A DNA stretch of 64,000 nucleotides from Streptomyces sp. H27-C3 (GTDB lineage: Bacteria; Actinomycetota; Actinomycetes; Streptomycetales; Streptomycetaceae): NCBI RefSeq assembly GCF_030063415.1, contig NZ_JASITA010000003.1, positions 213,600 through 277,599 on the forward strand, in the 5' to 3' direction. Positions within the stretch are counted from its first letter, which is position 1, and each line of letters begins with the position of its first letter. Shown in pieces: positions 10,422-19,926 of the stretch. Position numbers and translations under genes: made by a program. Below the pieces are notes generated by a model, which made no database searches, was not told the DNA's origin, and saw only the letters and a program-made list of their open reading frames with translations.

Positions 10422-12839
10422 GTGACGAGCGTTGAAGTGAGCACCGGAACAGAAGACTCGGGACCCAGCGGCTACGCGGCGGCCCGGCTGACCGACGAGT
10501 GGCTGGAAGCGCTGTTCAGCACAGCCGCACGGTCGGCCGGCGTACGGGGCGCCGCCCTGGTCGCCGTCGGCGGCTACGGCCGCGGCGAGCTCTCGCCGCG
10601 CAGCGACCTCGACCTGCTGCTCCTGCACGACGGCAACGCCGAGAAGGGCGCCATCGCCGCACTCGCGGACCGCGTCTGGTACCCCGTGTGGGACCTGGGC
10701 CTGGACCTCGACCATTCCGTACGGACACCCGCTGAGGCCCGCAAGACGGCGGGTGAGGACCTCAAGGTGCAGCTCGGGCTGCTCGACGCCCGTCATGTGG
10801 CCGGCGACCTGGGGCTCACCGCCGGGATGCGCACCGCGGTACTCGCCGACTGGCGCAACCTCGCGCCCAAACGCCTGCCCGAACTCCACGAGCTGTGCCA
10901 GGAGCGCGCCGCGCGCCAGGGCGAACTGCAATACCTCCTGGAGCCCGACCTCAAGGAGGCGCGCGGCGGACTGCGGGACGCCACCGTGCTGCGCGCCGTC
11001 GCGGCCTCCTGGCTCGCCGACGCCCCGCGCGAAGGCCTCGACGGGGCGCGCCGCAGGCTCCTCGACGTACGCGACGCACTGCACCTGACGACCGGCCGCG
11101 CCACCGACCGCCTCGCCCTCCAGGAACAGGACCAGGTCGCCGCCGAACTCGGCCTGCTCGACGCCGACACCCTGCTGCGGGAGGTGTACGAGTCGGCCCG
11201 CACCATCTCGTACGCCAGCGACGTCACCTGGCGCGAAGTGAACCGGGTGCTGCGCGCCCGCTCCGTGCGCCCCCGGCTGCGCGCCATGCTCGGCAGCAGG
11301 CCAGCCAATGAGCGCACCCCCCTCGCGGAGGGCGTGGTCGAGCAGGAGGGCGAGGTGGTGCTCGCCCGCACCGCGCGCCCCGAACGCGACCCCGTGCTCC
11401 CCCTGCGGGCAGCCGCAGCCGCGGCCCAGTCGGAGCTGCCGATGTCCATGCACGCCGTACGGCGCATGGCCGCCACCACACGCCCCCTGCCCGTGCCGTG
11501 GCCCGCCGAGGCGCGCCAGGAACTCATCACGCTGCTCGGCGCCGGGCAGGCGACCATTGGGGTGTGGGAGGCGCTGGAGGCGGAAGGGCTGATCACCCGG
11601 CTGCTGCCGGACTGGGAGCGGGTGCGCTGCCGCCCGCAGCGCAACGCCGTACACACCTGGACCGTCGACCGGCACCTGGTGGAGACCGCTGTGCAGGCCT
11701 CCTCACTGACCCGCCGGGTCGGCCGCCCCGACCTGCTGCTGATCGCCGCCCTCCTGCACGACATCGGCAAGGGCTGGCCGGGGGACCATTCGGTCGCCGG
11801 CGAGATCATCGCCCGCGACGTGGCCACCCGGATCGGCTTCACCAGCCAGGACGTCGATGTGATCGCCACGCTCGTACGTCACCACCTTCTCCTCGTCGAG
11901 ACCGCCACCCGCCGCGACCTGGACGACCCGGCCACCGTCCGGGCCGTCGCCGACGCCGTCGGCTCGACGGGCACCCTGGAACTGCTGCACGCCCTCACGG
12001 AGGCCGACGCGCTGGCCACCGGGCCCGCCGCCTGGAGCACCTGGCGCGGCTCCCTCGTCACCGACCTGGCCAAGCGGGTCGCCGCCGTGCTGGTCGGCGA
12101 GGCGCCCGCCGCCCCCGAGCAGTCCACCGCCCTCAGCGCCGAACAGGAGCGCCTCGCCATCGAGGCCTTCCGTACCGGCGGCCCGGTCCTGTCGCTGCAC
12201 GCCCAGACGGAGGAGCCCGCCGCTGACGAGGGCGGCGCGCCGGAGCCGCTCGGCGTCGAGCTGCTGATCGCCGTACCCGACCAGCCCGGGGTGCTCCCGG
12301 CCGTGGCCGGCGTCCTCGCGATGCACCGGCTGACCGTACGCACGGCGGAGTTGCGGGCCGCCGAGCTGCCCGACCCGGTGGCCGCCGACGGCGAAGCCCC
12401 CTCGGGGGTGCTGCTGCTCGACTGGCGGGTCGCGGCCGAGTACGGCTCGCTGCCGCAGGCGACCCGGCTGCGGGCCGATCTCGTACGGGCCCTGGACGGC
12501 TCGCTGGACATTCCGGCGCGGCTCGCGGAGCGCGAGAAGGCGTACGCGAAGAACCCGCGCCGCCGCGGTTCCCACGCTCCGCCGCCGCGCGTGACGGTGG
12601 CGTCGGCGGGCTCACAGGTCGCGACGGTGATCGAGGTGCGCGCGCAGGACGCCCCGGGTCTGCTCTACCGCATCGGGCACGCGCTGGAGGCCGCTTCGGT
12701 GCTGGTGCGCAGCGCGCATGTGTCCACACTGGGCGCGAACGCGGTCGACGCGTTCTACGTGACGACCCCGCAGGGGGGCCCCCTGCCGGGTGCTGTGGCC
12801 GCGGAGTTGGCCCGGGTGATGGAGGACAGCCTCCGCTAG
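10422..12839 (+). CDS. glnD: PII nucleotidyltransferase/removing enzyme GlnD
   Basis: The 805-residue sensor has a nucleotidyltransferase domain with GGYGRGELSPRSDLDLLLL (residues 45-65), an HD phosphohydrolase domain (LLLIAALLHDIGKGWPGDHS, about residue 440) and two C-terminal ACT domains that bind glutamine. In streptomycetes GlnD adenylylates GlnK under nitrogen starvation. The GTG at 10422 follows GGGAG at 10410-10414; an ATG at 10371 lacks an RBS. The 201-base gap after glnK contains TTGACA at 10273-10278, a possible separate -35 box without a good -10. Confidence 0.93.
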   Translation: MTSVEVSTGTEDSGPSGYAAARLTDEWLEALFSTAARSAGVRGAALVAVGGYGRGELSPRSDLDLLLLHDGNAEKGAIAALADRVWYPVWDLGLDLDHSVRTPAEARKTAGEDLKVQLGLLDARHVAGDLGLTAGMRTAVLADWRNLAPKRLPELHELCQERAARQGELQYLLEPDLKEARGGLRDATVLRAVAASWLADAPREGLDGARRRLLDVRDALHLTTGRATDRLALQEQDQVAAELGLLDADTLLREVYESARTISYASDVTWREVNRVLRARSVRPRLRAMLGSRPANERTPLAEGVVEQEGEVVLARTARPERDPVLPLRAAAAAAQSELPMSMHAVRRMAATTRPLPVPWPAEARQELITLLGAGQATIGVWEALEAEGLITRLLPDWERVRCRPQRNAVHTWTVDRHLVETAVQASSLTRRVGRPDLLLIAALLHDIGKGWPGDHSVAGEIIARDVATRIGFTSQDVDVIATLVRHHLLLVETATRRDLDDPATVRAVADAVGSTGTLELLHALTEADALATGPAAWSTWRGSLVTDLAKRVAAVLVGEAPAAPEQSTALSAEQERLAIEAFRTGGPVLSLHAQTEEPAADEGGAPEPLGVELLIAVPDQPGVLPAVAGVLAMHRLTVRTAELRAAELPDPVAADGEAPSGVLLLDWRVAAEYGSLPQATRLRADLVRALDGSLDIPARLAEREKAYAKNPRRRGSHAPPPRVTVASAGSQVATVIEVRAQDAPGLLYRIGHALEAASVLVRSAHVSTLGANAVDAFYVTTPQGGPLPGAVAAELARVMEDSLR

Positions 12840-13074
12840 TGATGCGGCAGGTGACGTTTGCCCGTCAAGGAGCGGCGTCCGGTGCGTGCTCTCGGCGTGC
12901 CGGCCGGAAGTCCTCGTACTGGACGTACTTGGGCTTTCGGCCACCCCGTCGTCGCCCCGTTCAGGGCTCCCGCTCCGTCGTCGTTCGACGGGCGGGAGCC
13001 GCTGGTGTTGCCAGGGCGGATACCCTGGAGTGCGACTCGTCCGCCCGCCCCCGACCCGAGGATCCGCGACCGCC

Positions 13075-14625
13075 GTGTTCGATACTCTTTCCGACCGCCT
13101 CGCAGCGACATTCAAAAGCCTCCGGGGCAAGGGCCGCCTTTCCGAGGCGGACATCGACGCCACGGCCCGTGAAATCCGTATCGCCCTGCTCGAAGCGGAT
13201 GTCGCGCTGTCGGTCGTGCGTGCGTTCATCGTCAGGATCAAGGAGCGCGCCGCCGGCTCCGAGGTCTCCCAGGCGCTGAACCCGGCCCAGCAGGTCATCA
13301 AGATCGTCAACGAGGAGCTCGTCGGCATCCTCGGCGGCGAGACCCGTCGGCTGCGCTTCTCCAAGAACCCGCCCACCGTGATCATGCTCGCGGGCCTCCA
13401 GGGCGCCGGTAAGACGACCCTCGCGGGAAAGCTCGGCCTCTGGCTCAAGGGCCAGGGCCACTCCCCGATCCTGGTCGCCTGTGACCTCCAGCGCCCCAAT
13501 GCCGTGAACCAGCTGAGCGTCGTCGCCGAGCGCGCCGGCGTCGCGGTGTACGCGCCGGAGCCCGGCAACGGTGTCGGTGACCCGGTCAAGGTCGCCAAGG
13601 ACTCGATCGAGTACGCCAAGAACAAGCAGCACGACATCGTCATCGTCGACACCGCGGGCCGCCTCGGTATCGACGAGGAGCTGATGCGGCAGGCCGCGGA
13701 CATCCGCGACGCCGTCAGCCCCGACGAGATCCTGTTCGTCGTCGACGCGATGATCGGTCAGGACGCGGTCAACACCGCGGAGGCCTTCCGCGACGGCGTC
13801 GGCTTCGACGGCGTGGTGCTGTCCAAGCTCGACGGTGACGCACGCGGTGGTGCGGCGCTGTCGATCGCCGAGGTGACCGGCCGTCAGATCATGTTCGCCT
13901 CCAACGGCGAGAAGCTGGACGACTTCGACGCGTTCCACCCGGACCGCATGGCGTCCCGCATTCTCGGCATGGGCGACATGCTCTCGCTCATCGAGCGGGC
14001 CGAGCAGACCTTCAGCCAGCAAGAGGCCGAAGCGATGGCGGCCAAGCTGGCGAAGGGCCCCAAGGAGTTCACGCTCGACGACTTCCTGTCCCAGATGGAG
14101 CAGGTCCGCAAGATGGGCTCCATCTCGAAGCTGCTCGGCATGATGCCCGGCATGGGGCAGATCAAGGACCAGATCAACAACATCGACGAGCGCGATGTGG
14201 ACCGTACCGCCGCGATCATCAAGTCGATGACGCCCGCGGAGCGCCAGGACCCGACGATCATCAACGGCTCGCGCCGGGCCCGTGTCGCCAAGGGCTCCGG
14301 CGTCGAGGTCAGCGCCGTGAAGAACCTGGTGGAGCGGTTCTTCGACGCCCGCAAGATGATGTCGAAGATGGCGCAGGGCGGCGGGATGCCGGGCATGCCG
14401 GGGATCCCGGGCATGGGTGGTGGCCCCGGCCGTCAGAAGAAGCAGGTCAAGCAGGCCAAGGGCAAGCGCAAGAGCGGTAACCCGATGAAGCGCAAGGCCG
14501 AGGAGCAGGCCGAGGCCGAGCGCCGCGAGCAGGCCGCTCAGGCGGGCGGCGCGGCGGGTCAGCCGCCCGCGCAGACCCCGCAGGACTTCGCGCTGCCGGA
14601 CGAGTTCAAGAAGTTCATGGGCTGA
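13075..14625 (+). CDS. ffh: Signal recognition particle protein Ffh
   Basis: The 516-residue GTPase binds 4.5S RNA and nascent signal sequences and meets FtsY at the membrane. N domain residues 1-90; G domain with GLQGAGKTTLAGKL, DTAGRLGIDEELM, and SKLDGDARGG; M domain from about residue 300 with FTLDDFLSQMEQVRKMG and MMPGMGQIK. The tail is rich in Met, Gly, Lys and Gln. The GTG at 13075 (VFDTLSDRLAATFK) is the family start; upstream codons in the same frame have no similarity. A hairpin at 14681-14713 ends the transcript. Confidence 0.95.
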   Translation: MFDTLSDRLAATFKSLRGKGRLSEADIDATAREIRIALLEADVALSVVRAFIVRIKERAAGSEVSQALNPAQQVIKIVNEELVGILGGETRRLRFSKNPPTVIMLAGLQGAGKTTLAGKLGLWLKGQGHSPILVACDLQRPNAVNQLSVVAERAGVAVYAPEPGNGVGDPVKVAKDSIEYAKNKQHDIVIVDTAGRLGIDEELMRQAADIRDAVSPDEILFVVDAMIGQDAVNTAEAFRDGVGFDGVVLSKLDGDARGGAALSIAEVTGRQIMFASNGEKLDDFDAFHPDRMASRILGMGDMLSLIERAEQTFSQQEAEAMAAKLAKGPKEFTLDDFLSQMEQVRKMGSISKLLGMMPGMGQIKDQINNIDERDVDRTAAIIKSMTPAERQDPTIINGSRRARVAKGSGVEVSAVKNLVERFFDARKMMSKMAQGGGMPGMPGIPGMGGGPGRQKKQVKQAKGKRKSGNPMKRKAEEQAEAERREQAAQAGGAAGQPPAQTPQDFALPDEFKKFMG

Positions 14626-14680
14626 CGCCCTTCCCCTGCCGCGCCTGTACGTGCGGCTGCGTCAGCGCCCTTACGCCGCC

Positions 14681-14713
14681 GTGGGCGCCCCTCCTTCAAG
14701 GAGTGGGCGCCCA
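14681..14713 (+). terminator. Terminator hairpin after ffh
   Basis: GTGGGCGCCC at 14681-14690 pairs with GGGCGCCCAC at 14704-14713, and CTCCTT with AAGGAG inside it, leaving a tiny loop. It begins 56 bases after the ffh stop. Confidence 0.7.
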
Positions 14714-14723
14714 CAGCGCGTTA

Positions 14724-14885
14724 ACGACGTCCCCCGCGGTAGGGAGTGGATCGGTGAGCGGTGTCCGGTGGCTGCGATTGCGGGGCGGAGGAGGGAATCG
14801 ACGCGGAGCGTCGTTGACCGACGACAACGCCGCAGGCGGAGTCGCGGGACGCCGGGAGCCCGCTCCGTATCGCGGGGGAGGTCGT
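14724..14885. repeat. Dispersed 162-bp element, copy 1, with terminal inverted repeats
   Basis: Ends ACGACGTCCCCCGCGGTA (14724-14741) and TATCGCGGGGGAGGTCGT (14868-14885) are inverted repeats with 16 of 18 Watson-Crick pairs and one wobble. The core (GGCGGAGGAGGGA, GACGCGGAGCGTCGT, CCGACGACAACGCC) recurs in the same order in 49560-49721, which is also 162 bp. It lies between the convergent ends of ffh and a methyltransferase gene. Confidence 0.75.
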
Positions 14886-14905
14886 ACGTGTCCAAGGCCC
14901 CGGAC

Positions 14906-15772
14906 TCAGGGCGTGCGTGCGATCAGGTAACGGAACACGTTCGGCATCCAGACCGTCCGGTCCCGACGCACATACGGATGAAGCGCCTCGGCCAGTTCCT
15001 TCTCGACCTGCGCCGGATCGGTCGCCCGTATCGCCGCGTCGAAGAGCCCCGTCGACAGCAGGCCGCGTACGGCGCTCTCCGTGTCGGCGTAACCGAAGGG
15101 GCACGCCACCCGGCCCGAGCCGTCCGGCTTGAGCCCGGCCCGCGCGGCCACGTTCTCCAAGTCGTCCCGGTGCGCGGGGCGCCAGGCGCCGCCCGTGCTG
15201 CGCAGGGTGTCCGTCAGCCGGGAGGCCACCCGGAGGACGGCCGAAGTGGCGCAGCGCTCCGGCGGGCCCCAGCCCACCAGGACCACCGGGCTGCCCCGCT
15301 CGGCGAGCGGCAGGGCGTCTTCGAGCGCGGGCGCGAGCCCCTCCGAGTCCCCGGCGGCGCAGCCGAGCGGTTCGAAGGCCGTGACGAGGTTGTACGCCGG
15401 GTCGGCGGGGTCCTTGCCTTCCACGGAGCCGCAGTCGAACAGTCGGGCGAGCTTGGCCGGATCGTCCTCGGGCTCACCGCTCCGTGTGCCGTCGGGCAAC
15501 AGACGTTCGCGGGCCAGGGCCACCCGTTCGCGGTCGGCGTCGACGCCCGTCACACAGGCGCCACGGGACGCCGCGATCAGCAGGGCGAGACCCGACCCGC
15601 AGCCAAGGGCGAGCAGCCGGGTGGCGGGGCCTACCTCTAGCCGCTCGTACACCGCACCATAGAGCGGCACCAGCATCCGTTCCTGGATCTCGGCCCAGTC
15701 GCGGGCGCGTGCGCCCGCGCCCGTTGGGGGGGACGAGGCCGTGTTCAGGTGCTGGACGAGCGTCGGTGTCAT
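14906..15772 (-). CDS. SAM-dependent class I methyltransferase
   Basis: The 288-residue protein has a methyltransferase glycine loop LLALGCGSGLALLIAA (about residues 47-62) followed by the acidic residue of strand 2 in TGVDADRERVALAR, and EPLGCAAGDSEGL further on. Substrate unknown. I placed the start at 15772 (MTPTLVQHL) because upstream residues look non-coding; an ATG at 15802 would add ten residues (MTSRRIGALS). It converges on ffh, with copy 1 of the dispersed element between them. Confidence 0.75.
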   Translation of the reverse strand: MTPTLVQHLNTASSPPTGAGARARDWAEIQERMLVPLYGAVYERLEVGPATRLLALGCGSGLALLIAASRGACVTGVDADRERVALARERLLPDGTRSGEPEDDPAKLARLFDCGSVEGKDPADPAYNLVTAFEPLGCAAGDSEGLAPALEDALPLAERGSPVVLVGWGPPERCATSAVLRVASRLTDTLRSTGGAWRPAHRDDLENVAARAGLKPDGSGRVACPFGYADTESAVRGLLSTGLFDAAIRATDPAQVEKELAEALHPYVRRDRTVWMPNVFRYLIARTP

Positions 15773-16348
15773 CGAAAGCGCCCCAATCCGCCGAGAGGTC
15801 ATGTCAAGCCCTGATTGGCATCCCCCGTGTGCGTGCGCTCGTGCATCCCCCGTATGCCAGGGAACTGCGCATCCGTCCCCAAGTCCAGGGGTTGTATGGC
15901 AATGCTTGTGTGCCCAGGTTGTGCGCCCCCGCGCCGGAGCAGATCCACATCCAAGAGTGCCGCCGGTTCGCGATTCCCGCCACGGCAGGGACGTCCGGAC
16001 GGGCCGTGGCCGTGCGGTGTCCGGTCCGTCGAGTGCGGGGCGGTACCTGACGACGGCGGCCCGCCCGATACTGTCGCCGTCATGGTCCATGCCGACCGGG
16101 GCCGAGGTCGGCGCACGGGGCGACAACCGTGCCTTCCGCCCCAACTGATGTCCCGGCGTGCGGGCATTGGCTATACGCCGGGGCGTACGCGCGGGTACGT
16201 ACCGGCTTGGCGTGAACTGCGCGGGTTCTCCGCAGATCAGCGCACCCGCCCTCGTCGGGATGCATCAATGGCAACTGACTGGTACGTGCAAATTATTTGG
16301 GATGCCCCGGAATAGGAACACCGGGGCACCTCGGCTCGTTGTCACGAC
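15773..16348. other. Divergent intergenic region of 576 bases
   Basis: No convincing gene is present; the open frames here on both strands have no start signal and look like frames held open by high GC. The right end carries the SigR-like promoter and a small hairpin (GCCCCGG at 16304-16310 with CCGGGGC at 16321-16327). Confidence 0.45.
16315..16340 (+). promoter_or_regulatory. SigR-like promoter GGAAC-N18-GTT
   Basis: GGAAC at 16315-16319, exactly 18 bases, then GTT at 16338-16340. This fits the Streptomyces SigR consensus GGGAAT-N18-GTT closely, with C in place of T. Transcription would start at about 16345-16349, at or just before the GTG start of the next gene, giving a leaderless or near-leaderless mRNA. 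Confidence 0.5.
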
Positions 16349-16942
16349 GTGAGCACGACACCCCCTGTTCTCGCCGCAGAGCTGGCACAGGCATGGGCCG
16401 ATATTCAGCGGTACCACGCCGAGCTGCCGGATCTAGCCGCGCCCGAGTCCCTGATCGGAGAGTCTTCGTCCGCCTGCGGCGCGAAGCTCTCCTTCGAACG
16501 ACTGCTGCACGAGGCAGTCCACGGCATCGCCGCGGCACGAGGCGTCCGTGACACCTCGCGTGCCGGCCGATACCACAACCGCAGATTCCTCGCGATCGCC
16601 GAGGAGCTAGGGCTCGACCACCCGGAGGAGCCGCACCCGAGCAGTGGCTTCTCGCTGGTCTCGCTCAACCCGGAGGCGAAACGACGCTACCGGCCCACCA
16701 TCGAGCGGCTGCAGCGTGCCCTGAAGGCACACGCGGTCGCGACGACCTCGGACACCAAGCGCACCTTCCGCGGACCGGCCGCCCGGCACGGTTCGTCCGG
16801 GGGCGGGGTGCGGGTGAAGGCGGTGTGCGACTGCGGACGCAATGTCCGCGTCGTCCCGTCGGTCCTGGCCCAGGCCCCGATCGTCTGCGGCGGCTGCGGC
16901 AAGCCGTTCCGCATCCCCGAGGTAGTGGTCGCGGCGGGCTGA
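16349..16942 (+). CDS. SprT-like zinc-binding protein
   Basis: The 197-residue protein has an HEAVHG zinc-metallopeptidase-like motif at about residue 54 (FERLLHEAVHGIAAARG), a third possible ligand in RAGRYHNRRF, and a C-terminal zinc ribbon with four cysteines (VCDCGRN and VCGGCGKPF). This is the SprT-like layout also found in actinobacterial proteins of unknown role; proteolysis is not shown. No RBS precedes the GTG at 16349, in keeping with a leaderless start from the SigR-like promoter. It lies upstream of the rpsP cluster on the same strand. Confidence 0.7.
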   Translation: MSTTPPVLAAELAQAWADIQRYHAELPDLAAPESLIGESSSACGAKLSFERLLHEAVHGIAAARGVRDTSRAGRYHNRRFLAIAEELGLDHPEEPHPSSGFSLVSLNPEAKRRYRPTIERLQRALKAHAVATTSDTKRTFRGPAARHGSSGGGVRVKAVCDCGRNVRVVPSVLAQAPIVCGGCGKPFRIPEVVVAAG

Positions 16943-17165
16943 CCTCTTTCTCGCCGCTGCCGCGCCCGCGCCCCCGTACCGGAGGACGATGTCGGTCGGG
17001 TGATGCCGCGCCGCAGGTGTGTGGCACAATGGCTAGCTGTACTCGACAGTCGCACAGGACCCCTCTCTCCTCCGGCTGACGCGTCCATCGGGCACTCCGA
17101 GTACCGCAACCCCACGTGGCATCTTGTTGTGCCCAACCACGTCAATTCCAGGAGAGACCACTCCA

Positions 17166-17621
17166 GTGGCAGTCAAGATCAAGCTGAAGCGTCTGGGCAA
17201 GATCCGTTCGCCTCACTACCGCATCGTCGTTTCCGACTCCCGCACCCGCCGTGATGGCCGGGCGATCGAGGAGATCGGCCTGTACCACCCGGTGCAGAAC
17301 CCCTCGCGCATCGAGGTCAACGCGGAGCGTGCGCAGTACTGGCTGTCCGTCGGCGCGCAGCCGACCGAGCCCGTGCTCGCCATCCTGAAGCTCACGGGCG
17401 ACTGGCAGGCCCACAAGGGCCTTCCCGCCCCGGCCCCGCTGCTCATGCCGGAGCCGAAGGCCGACAAGCGCGCGCTGTTCGAGGCCCTCACCAAGGACGC
17501 TGCGGACGAGCCCAAGGGTGAGGCCATCACCCCCAAGGCGAAGAAGGCCGAGAAGAAGGCGGACGAGCCTGCTGAGGACGCTGCGTCCCCGGCGGCCGCC
17601 GCTGAGCCGACCGAGGCCTGA
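17166..17621 (+). CDS. rpsP: 30S ribosomal protein S16
   Basis: The 151-residue protein starts [20 protein letters not shown] and contains [19 protein letters not shown], the S16 core, to about residue 85. The remaining tail is rich in Lys, Ala and Glu, an extension common in actinobacteria. The GTG at 17166 is preceded by AGGAGAG at 17150-17156. It heads rpsP-khpA-rimM-trmD-rplS. The 223-base region before it contains GTGTGGCACAATGGCTAGC at 17020-17038, which looks like promoter DNA but is not assigned. Confidence 0.96.
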   Translation: MAVKIKLKRLGKIRSPHYRIVVSDSRTRRDGRAIEEIGLYHPVQNPSRIEVNAERAQYWLSVGAQPTEPVLAILKLTGDWQAHKGLPAPAPLLMPEPKADKRALFEALTKDAADEPKGEAITPKAKKAEKKADEPAEDAASPAAAAEPTEA

Positions 17622-17623
17622 TC

Positions 17624-17863
17624 ATGCTCGAGGACGCTCTCGAGCACCTCGTGAAGGGCATCGTCGACAACCCCGGCGATGTGCAGGTCGCCTCGCGTGA
17701 CCTGCGTCGTGGGCGTGTACTCGAAGTTCGGGTGCACCCCGACGACCTCGGTAAGGTGATCGGCCGTAACGGCCGCACCGCTCGCGCCCTGCGCACCGTC
17801 GTGGGCGCCATCGGTGGCCGTGGTATCCGCGTCGACCTCGTCGACGTGGACCAGGCGCACTGA
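17624..17863 (+). CDS. khpA: KH-domain RNA-binding protein KhpA
   Basis: The 79-residue protein is a single KH domain with the GxxG loop in VIGRNGRTARALR (residues 45-57). KhpA homologues act as RNA chaperones; the gene sits between rpsP and rimM in most actinobacteria. It starts two bases after the rpsP stop, so it is probably translationally coupled. Confidence 0.92.
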   Translation: MLEDALEHLVKGIVDNPGDVQVASRDLRRGRVLEVRVHPDDLGKVIGRNGRTARALRTVVGAIGGRGIRVDLVDVDQAH

Positions 17864-17965
17864 AGTATTGAGCGTTACCGGCACGGGCCGGGGAGGGCTT
17901 CGGCCCGCCCCGGCCCGTAGTCGTCTGCGGAGCAATGCCGCAGGCACACGACAGGAGAGACAAGA

Positions 17966-18574
17966 GTGCAGCTGGTAGTCGCGCGGATCGGCCGCGCCCA
18001 CGGAATCAAGGGCGAAGTCACCGTTGAAGTACGTACGGACGAGCCGGAGTTGCGGCTCGGGCCCGGCGCCGTACTCGCCACGGAGCCCGCATCGACCGGG
18101 CCGCTGACGGTCGAGACCGGCCGGGTGCACAGCGGCAGGCTGCTGCTGCGCTTCGAGGGCGTCAAGGACCGTACGGGCGCCGAGACGCTGCGCAACACGC
18201 TCCTGATCGCGGACGTGGACCCGGAGGCGGTGCCGGAGGACCCCGAGGAGTTCTACGACCACCAGCTGATGGACCTCGACGTGGTCCTGGAGGACGGCAC
18301 GGACGTCGGCCGCATCACCGAGATCCTGCACCTCCCGTCCCAGGACCTCTTCGTCGTGGCACGGCCCGACGGCAGCGAGGTGATGATCCCCTTCGTCGAG
18401 GAGATCGTCAGCGAGATCGACCTGGAGGAGCAGCGGGCCGTCATCACCCCGCCCCCCGGTCTGATCGACGGCGGCCAGGTCGAGACCGAGGCCCACAACG
18501 AGGCGGGCACCGGGGACGAGGCGGAGACCGCGGACACGCCGGAGGGCAAGGCCGCGCCGGAGGACAAGGGCTGA
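17966..18574 (+). CDS. rimM: 16S rRNA-processing protein RimM
   Basis: The 202-residue assembly factor of the 30S subunit head has the N-terminal beta-barrel ([19 protein letters not shown]) and the PRC barrel ([18 protein letters not shown] ... [13 protein letters not shown]). The acidic tail after residue 170 is a lineage extension. The GTG at 17966 follows AGGAGAG. Its stop overlaps the trmD start by one base (TGATG). A 102-base spacer with a GC-rich inverted stretch separates it from khpA. Confidence 0.95.
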   Translation: MQLVVARIGRAHGIKGEVTVEVRTDEPELRLGPGAVLATEPASTGPLTVETGRVHSGRLLLRFEGVKDRTGAETLRNTLLIADVDPEAVPEDPEEFYDHQLMDLDVVLEDGTDVGRITEILHLPSQDLFVVARPDGSEVMIPFVEEIVSEIDLEEQRAVITPPPGLIDGGQVETEAHNEAGTGDEAETADTPEGKAAPEDKG

Positions 18575-19395
18575 TGAGGCTCGACGTCGTCACGATCTTC
18601 CCCGAGTACCTGGAGCCGCTGAACGTCTCGCTCGTCGGCAAAGCACGCGCGCGTGGGCAGCTCGACGTACACGTGCACGATCTGCGGGAGTGGACCTACG
18701 ACCGGCACAACACGGTCGACGACACCCCCTACGGCGGCGGCCCCGGCATGGTCATGAAGACCGGCCCGTGGGGCGCCGCGCTCGACGAGGCCCTGGTGAG
18801 CGGCTACGAGACCGGCGCGCACGGCCCGGTCCTCGTCGTGCCCACGCCCAGCGGCCGGCCCTTCACCCAGGAGGTCGCGGTCGAGCTGTCCGAGCGACCC
18901 TGGCTGGTCTTCGCGCCCGCGCGCTACGAGGGCATCGACCGCCGGGTCATCGACGAGTACGCGACCCGGATGCCCGTGTACGAGGTGTCCATCGGGGACT
19001 ACGTGCTGGCGGGTGGCGAGGCCGCGGTGCTGGTGATCACCGAGGCGGTGGCCAGGCTGCTGCCCGGCGTCCTCGGCAACGCCGAATCGCACCGCGACGA
19101 CTCCTTCGCGCCCGGCGCCATGGCCAATCTCCTCGAAGGCCCCGTCTACACCAAGCCACCCGAGTGGCGCGGCCGTGACATCCCGGACGTGCTGATCAGC
19201 GGGCATCACGGGAAGATCGCCCGGTGGCGGCGGGACGAGGCGCTGCGCCGCACGACCGTCAACAGGCCGGATCTGATCGAGCGTTGCGACCCAGCCGCCT
19301 TCGACAAGCACGACCGGCAGATGCTGAGCATTCTCGGCTGGCAGCAGGGGGCCGACGGCCGATTTGGGCGCAACCCCGAAGCCGTGGAAGAATAG
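18574..19395 (+). CDS. trmD: tRNA (guanine37-N1)-methyltransferase TrmD
   Basis: The 273-residue SPOUT enzyme methylates G37 of tRNAs with a G36. Visible: [26 protein letters not shown], the trefoil-knot motif FAPARYEGIDRRVI and SIGDYVLAGGEAA. Start overlaps the rimM stop. The gene is followed by a short hairpin (CCCCTGCCGCAGGGG near 19422) before rplS. Confidence 0.96.
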   Translation: MRLDVVTIFPEYLEPLNVSLVGKARARGQLDVHVHDLREWTYDRHNTVDDTPYGGGPGMVMKTGPWGAALDEALVSGYETGAHGPVLVVPTPSGRPFTQEVAVELSERPWLVFAPARYEGIDRRVIDEYATRMPVYEVSIGDYVLAGGEAAVLVITEAVARLLPGVLGNAESHRDDSFAPGAMANLLEGPVYTKPPEWRGRDIPDVLISGHHGKIARWRRDEALRRTTVNRPDLIERCDPAAFDKHDRQMLSILGWQQGADGRFGRNPEAVEE

Positions 19396-19529
19396 GCCGC
19401 TGCTGTGTGTCCGGCGTGCGCCCCTGCCGCAGGGGGAACGACGCCCGCCCGATGCGGACAGCACCCTGAATACTTCTCTACACATACCGCTCGATGACCT
19501 GTGGCATCGGCGCGAAGAAAGCAGCCAAC

Positions 19530-19880
19530 ATGGCAAGCCTGCTCGACGAAGTGAACGCCGCATCGCTGCGTACCGACCTGCCCGCCTTCCGTCCCGGTGA
19601 CACCGTGAACGTCCACGTTCGCGTCATCGAGGGCAACCGCTCGCGTGTGCAGCAGTTCAAGGGCGTTGTCGTCCGCCGTCAGGGTGCCGGCGTCAGCGAG
19701 TCCTTCACGGTCCGCAAGGTCTCCTTCTCCGTCGGTGTCGAGCGCACCTTCCCGGTGCACAGCCCGATCTTCGAGAAGATCGAGCTCGTCAGCCGTGGCG
19801 CCGTCCGTCGCGCGAAGCTGTACTACCTCCGTGAGCTGCGCGGCAAGGCCGCGAAGATCAAGGAGAAGCGCGACCGCTGA
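19530..19880 (+). CDS. rplS: 50S ribosomal protein L19
   Basis: The 116-residue protein begins [20 protein letters not shown] and has the L19 core [20 protein letters not shown] and the C-terminal [19 protein letters not shown]. The ATG at 19530 is the family start. A 134-base leader separates it from trmD, long enough for its own promoter or leader control. The signal peptidase run begins 46 bases after it. Confidence 0.96.
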   Translation: MASLLDEVNAASLRTDLPAFRPGDTVNVHVRVIEGNRSRVQQFKGVVVRRQGAGVSESFTVRKVSFSVGVERTFPVHSPIFEKIELVSRGAVRRAKLYYLRELRGKAAKIKEKRDR

Positions 19881-19926
19881 TCGCACCACAGGCGCCCAGG
19901 GACCGGCCGGATAGGCTCAGGCCCCG

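Noticed and set aside
15799-16167. Minus-strand frame upstream of the methyltransferase gene
   Set aside because: No RBS, Arg/Pro/Gly-rich composition and no family similarity; treated as intergenic.
16943-17165. Possible tRNA or small RNA before rpsP
   Set aside because: CACAATGGCTAGCTGTACT suggested a tRNA-like start, but no cloverleaf with TTCxANxC arm could be drawn; likely promoter DNA.
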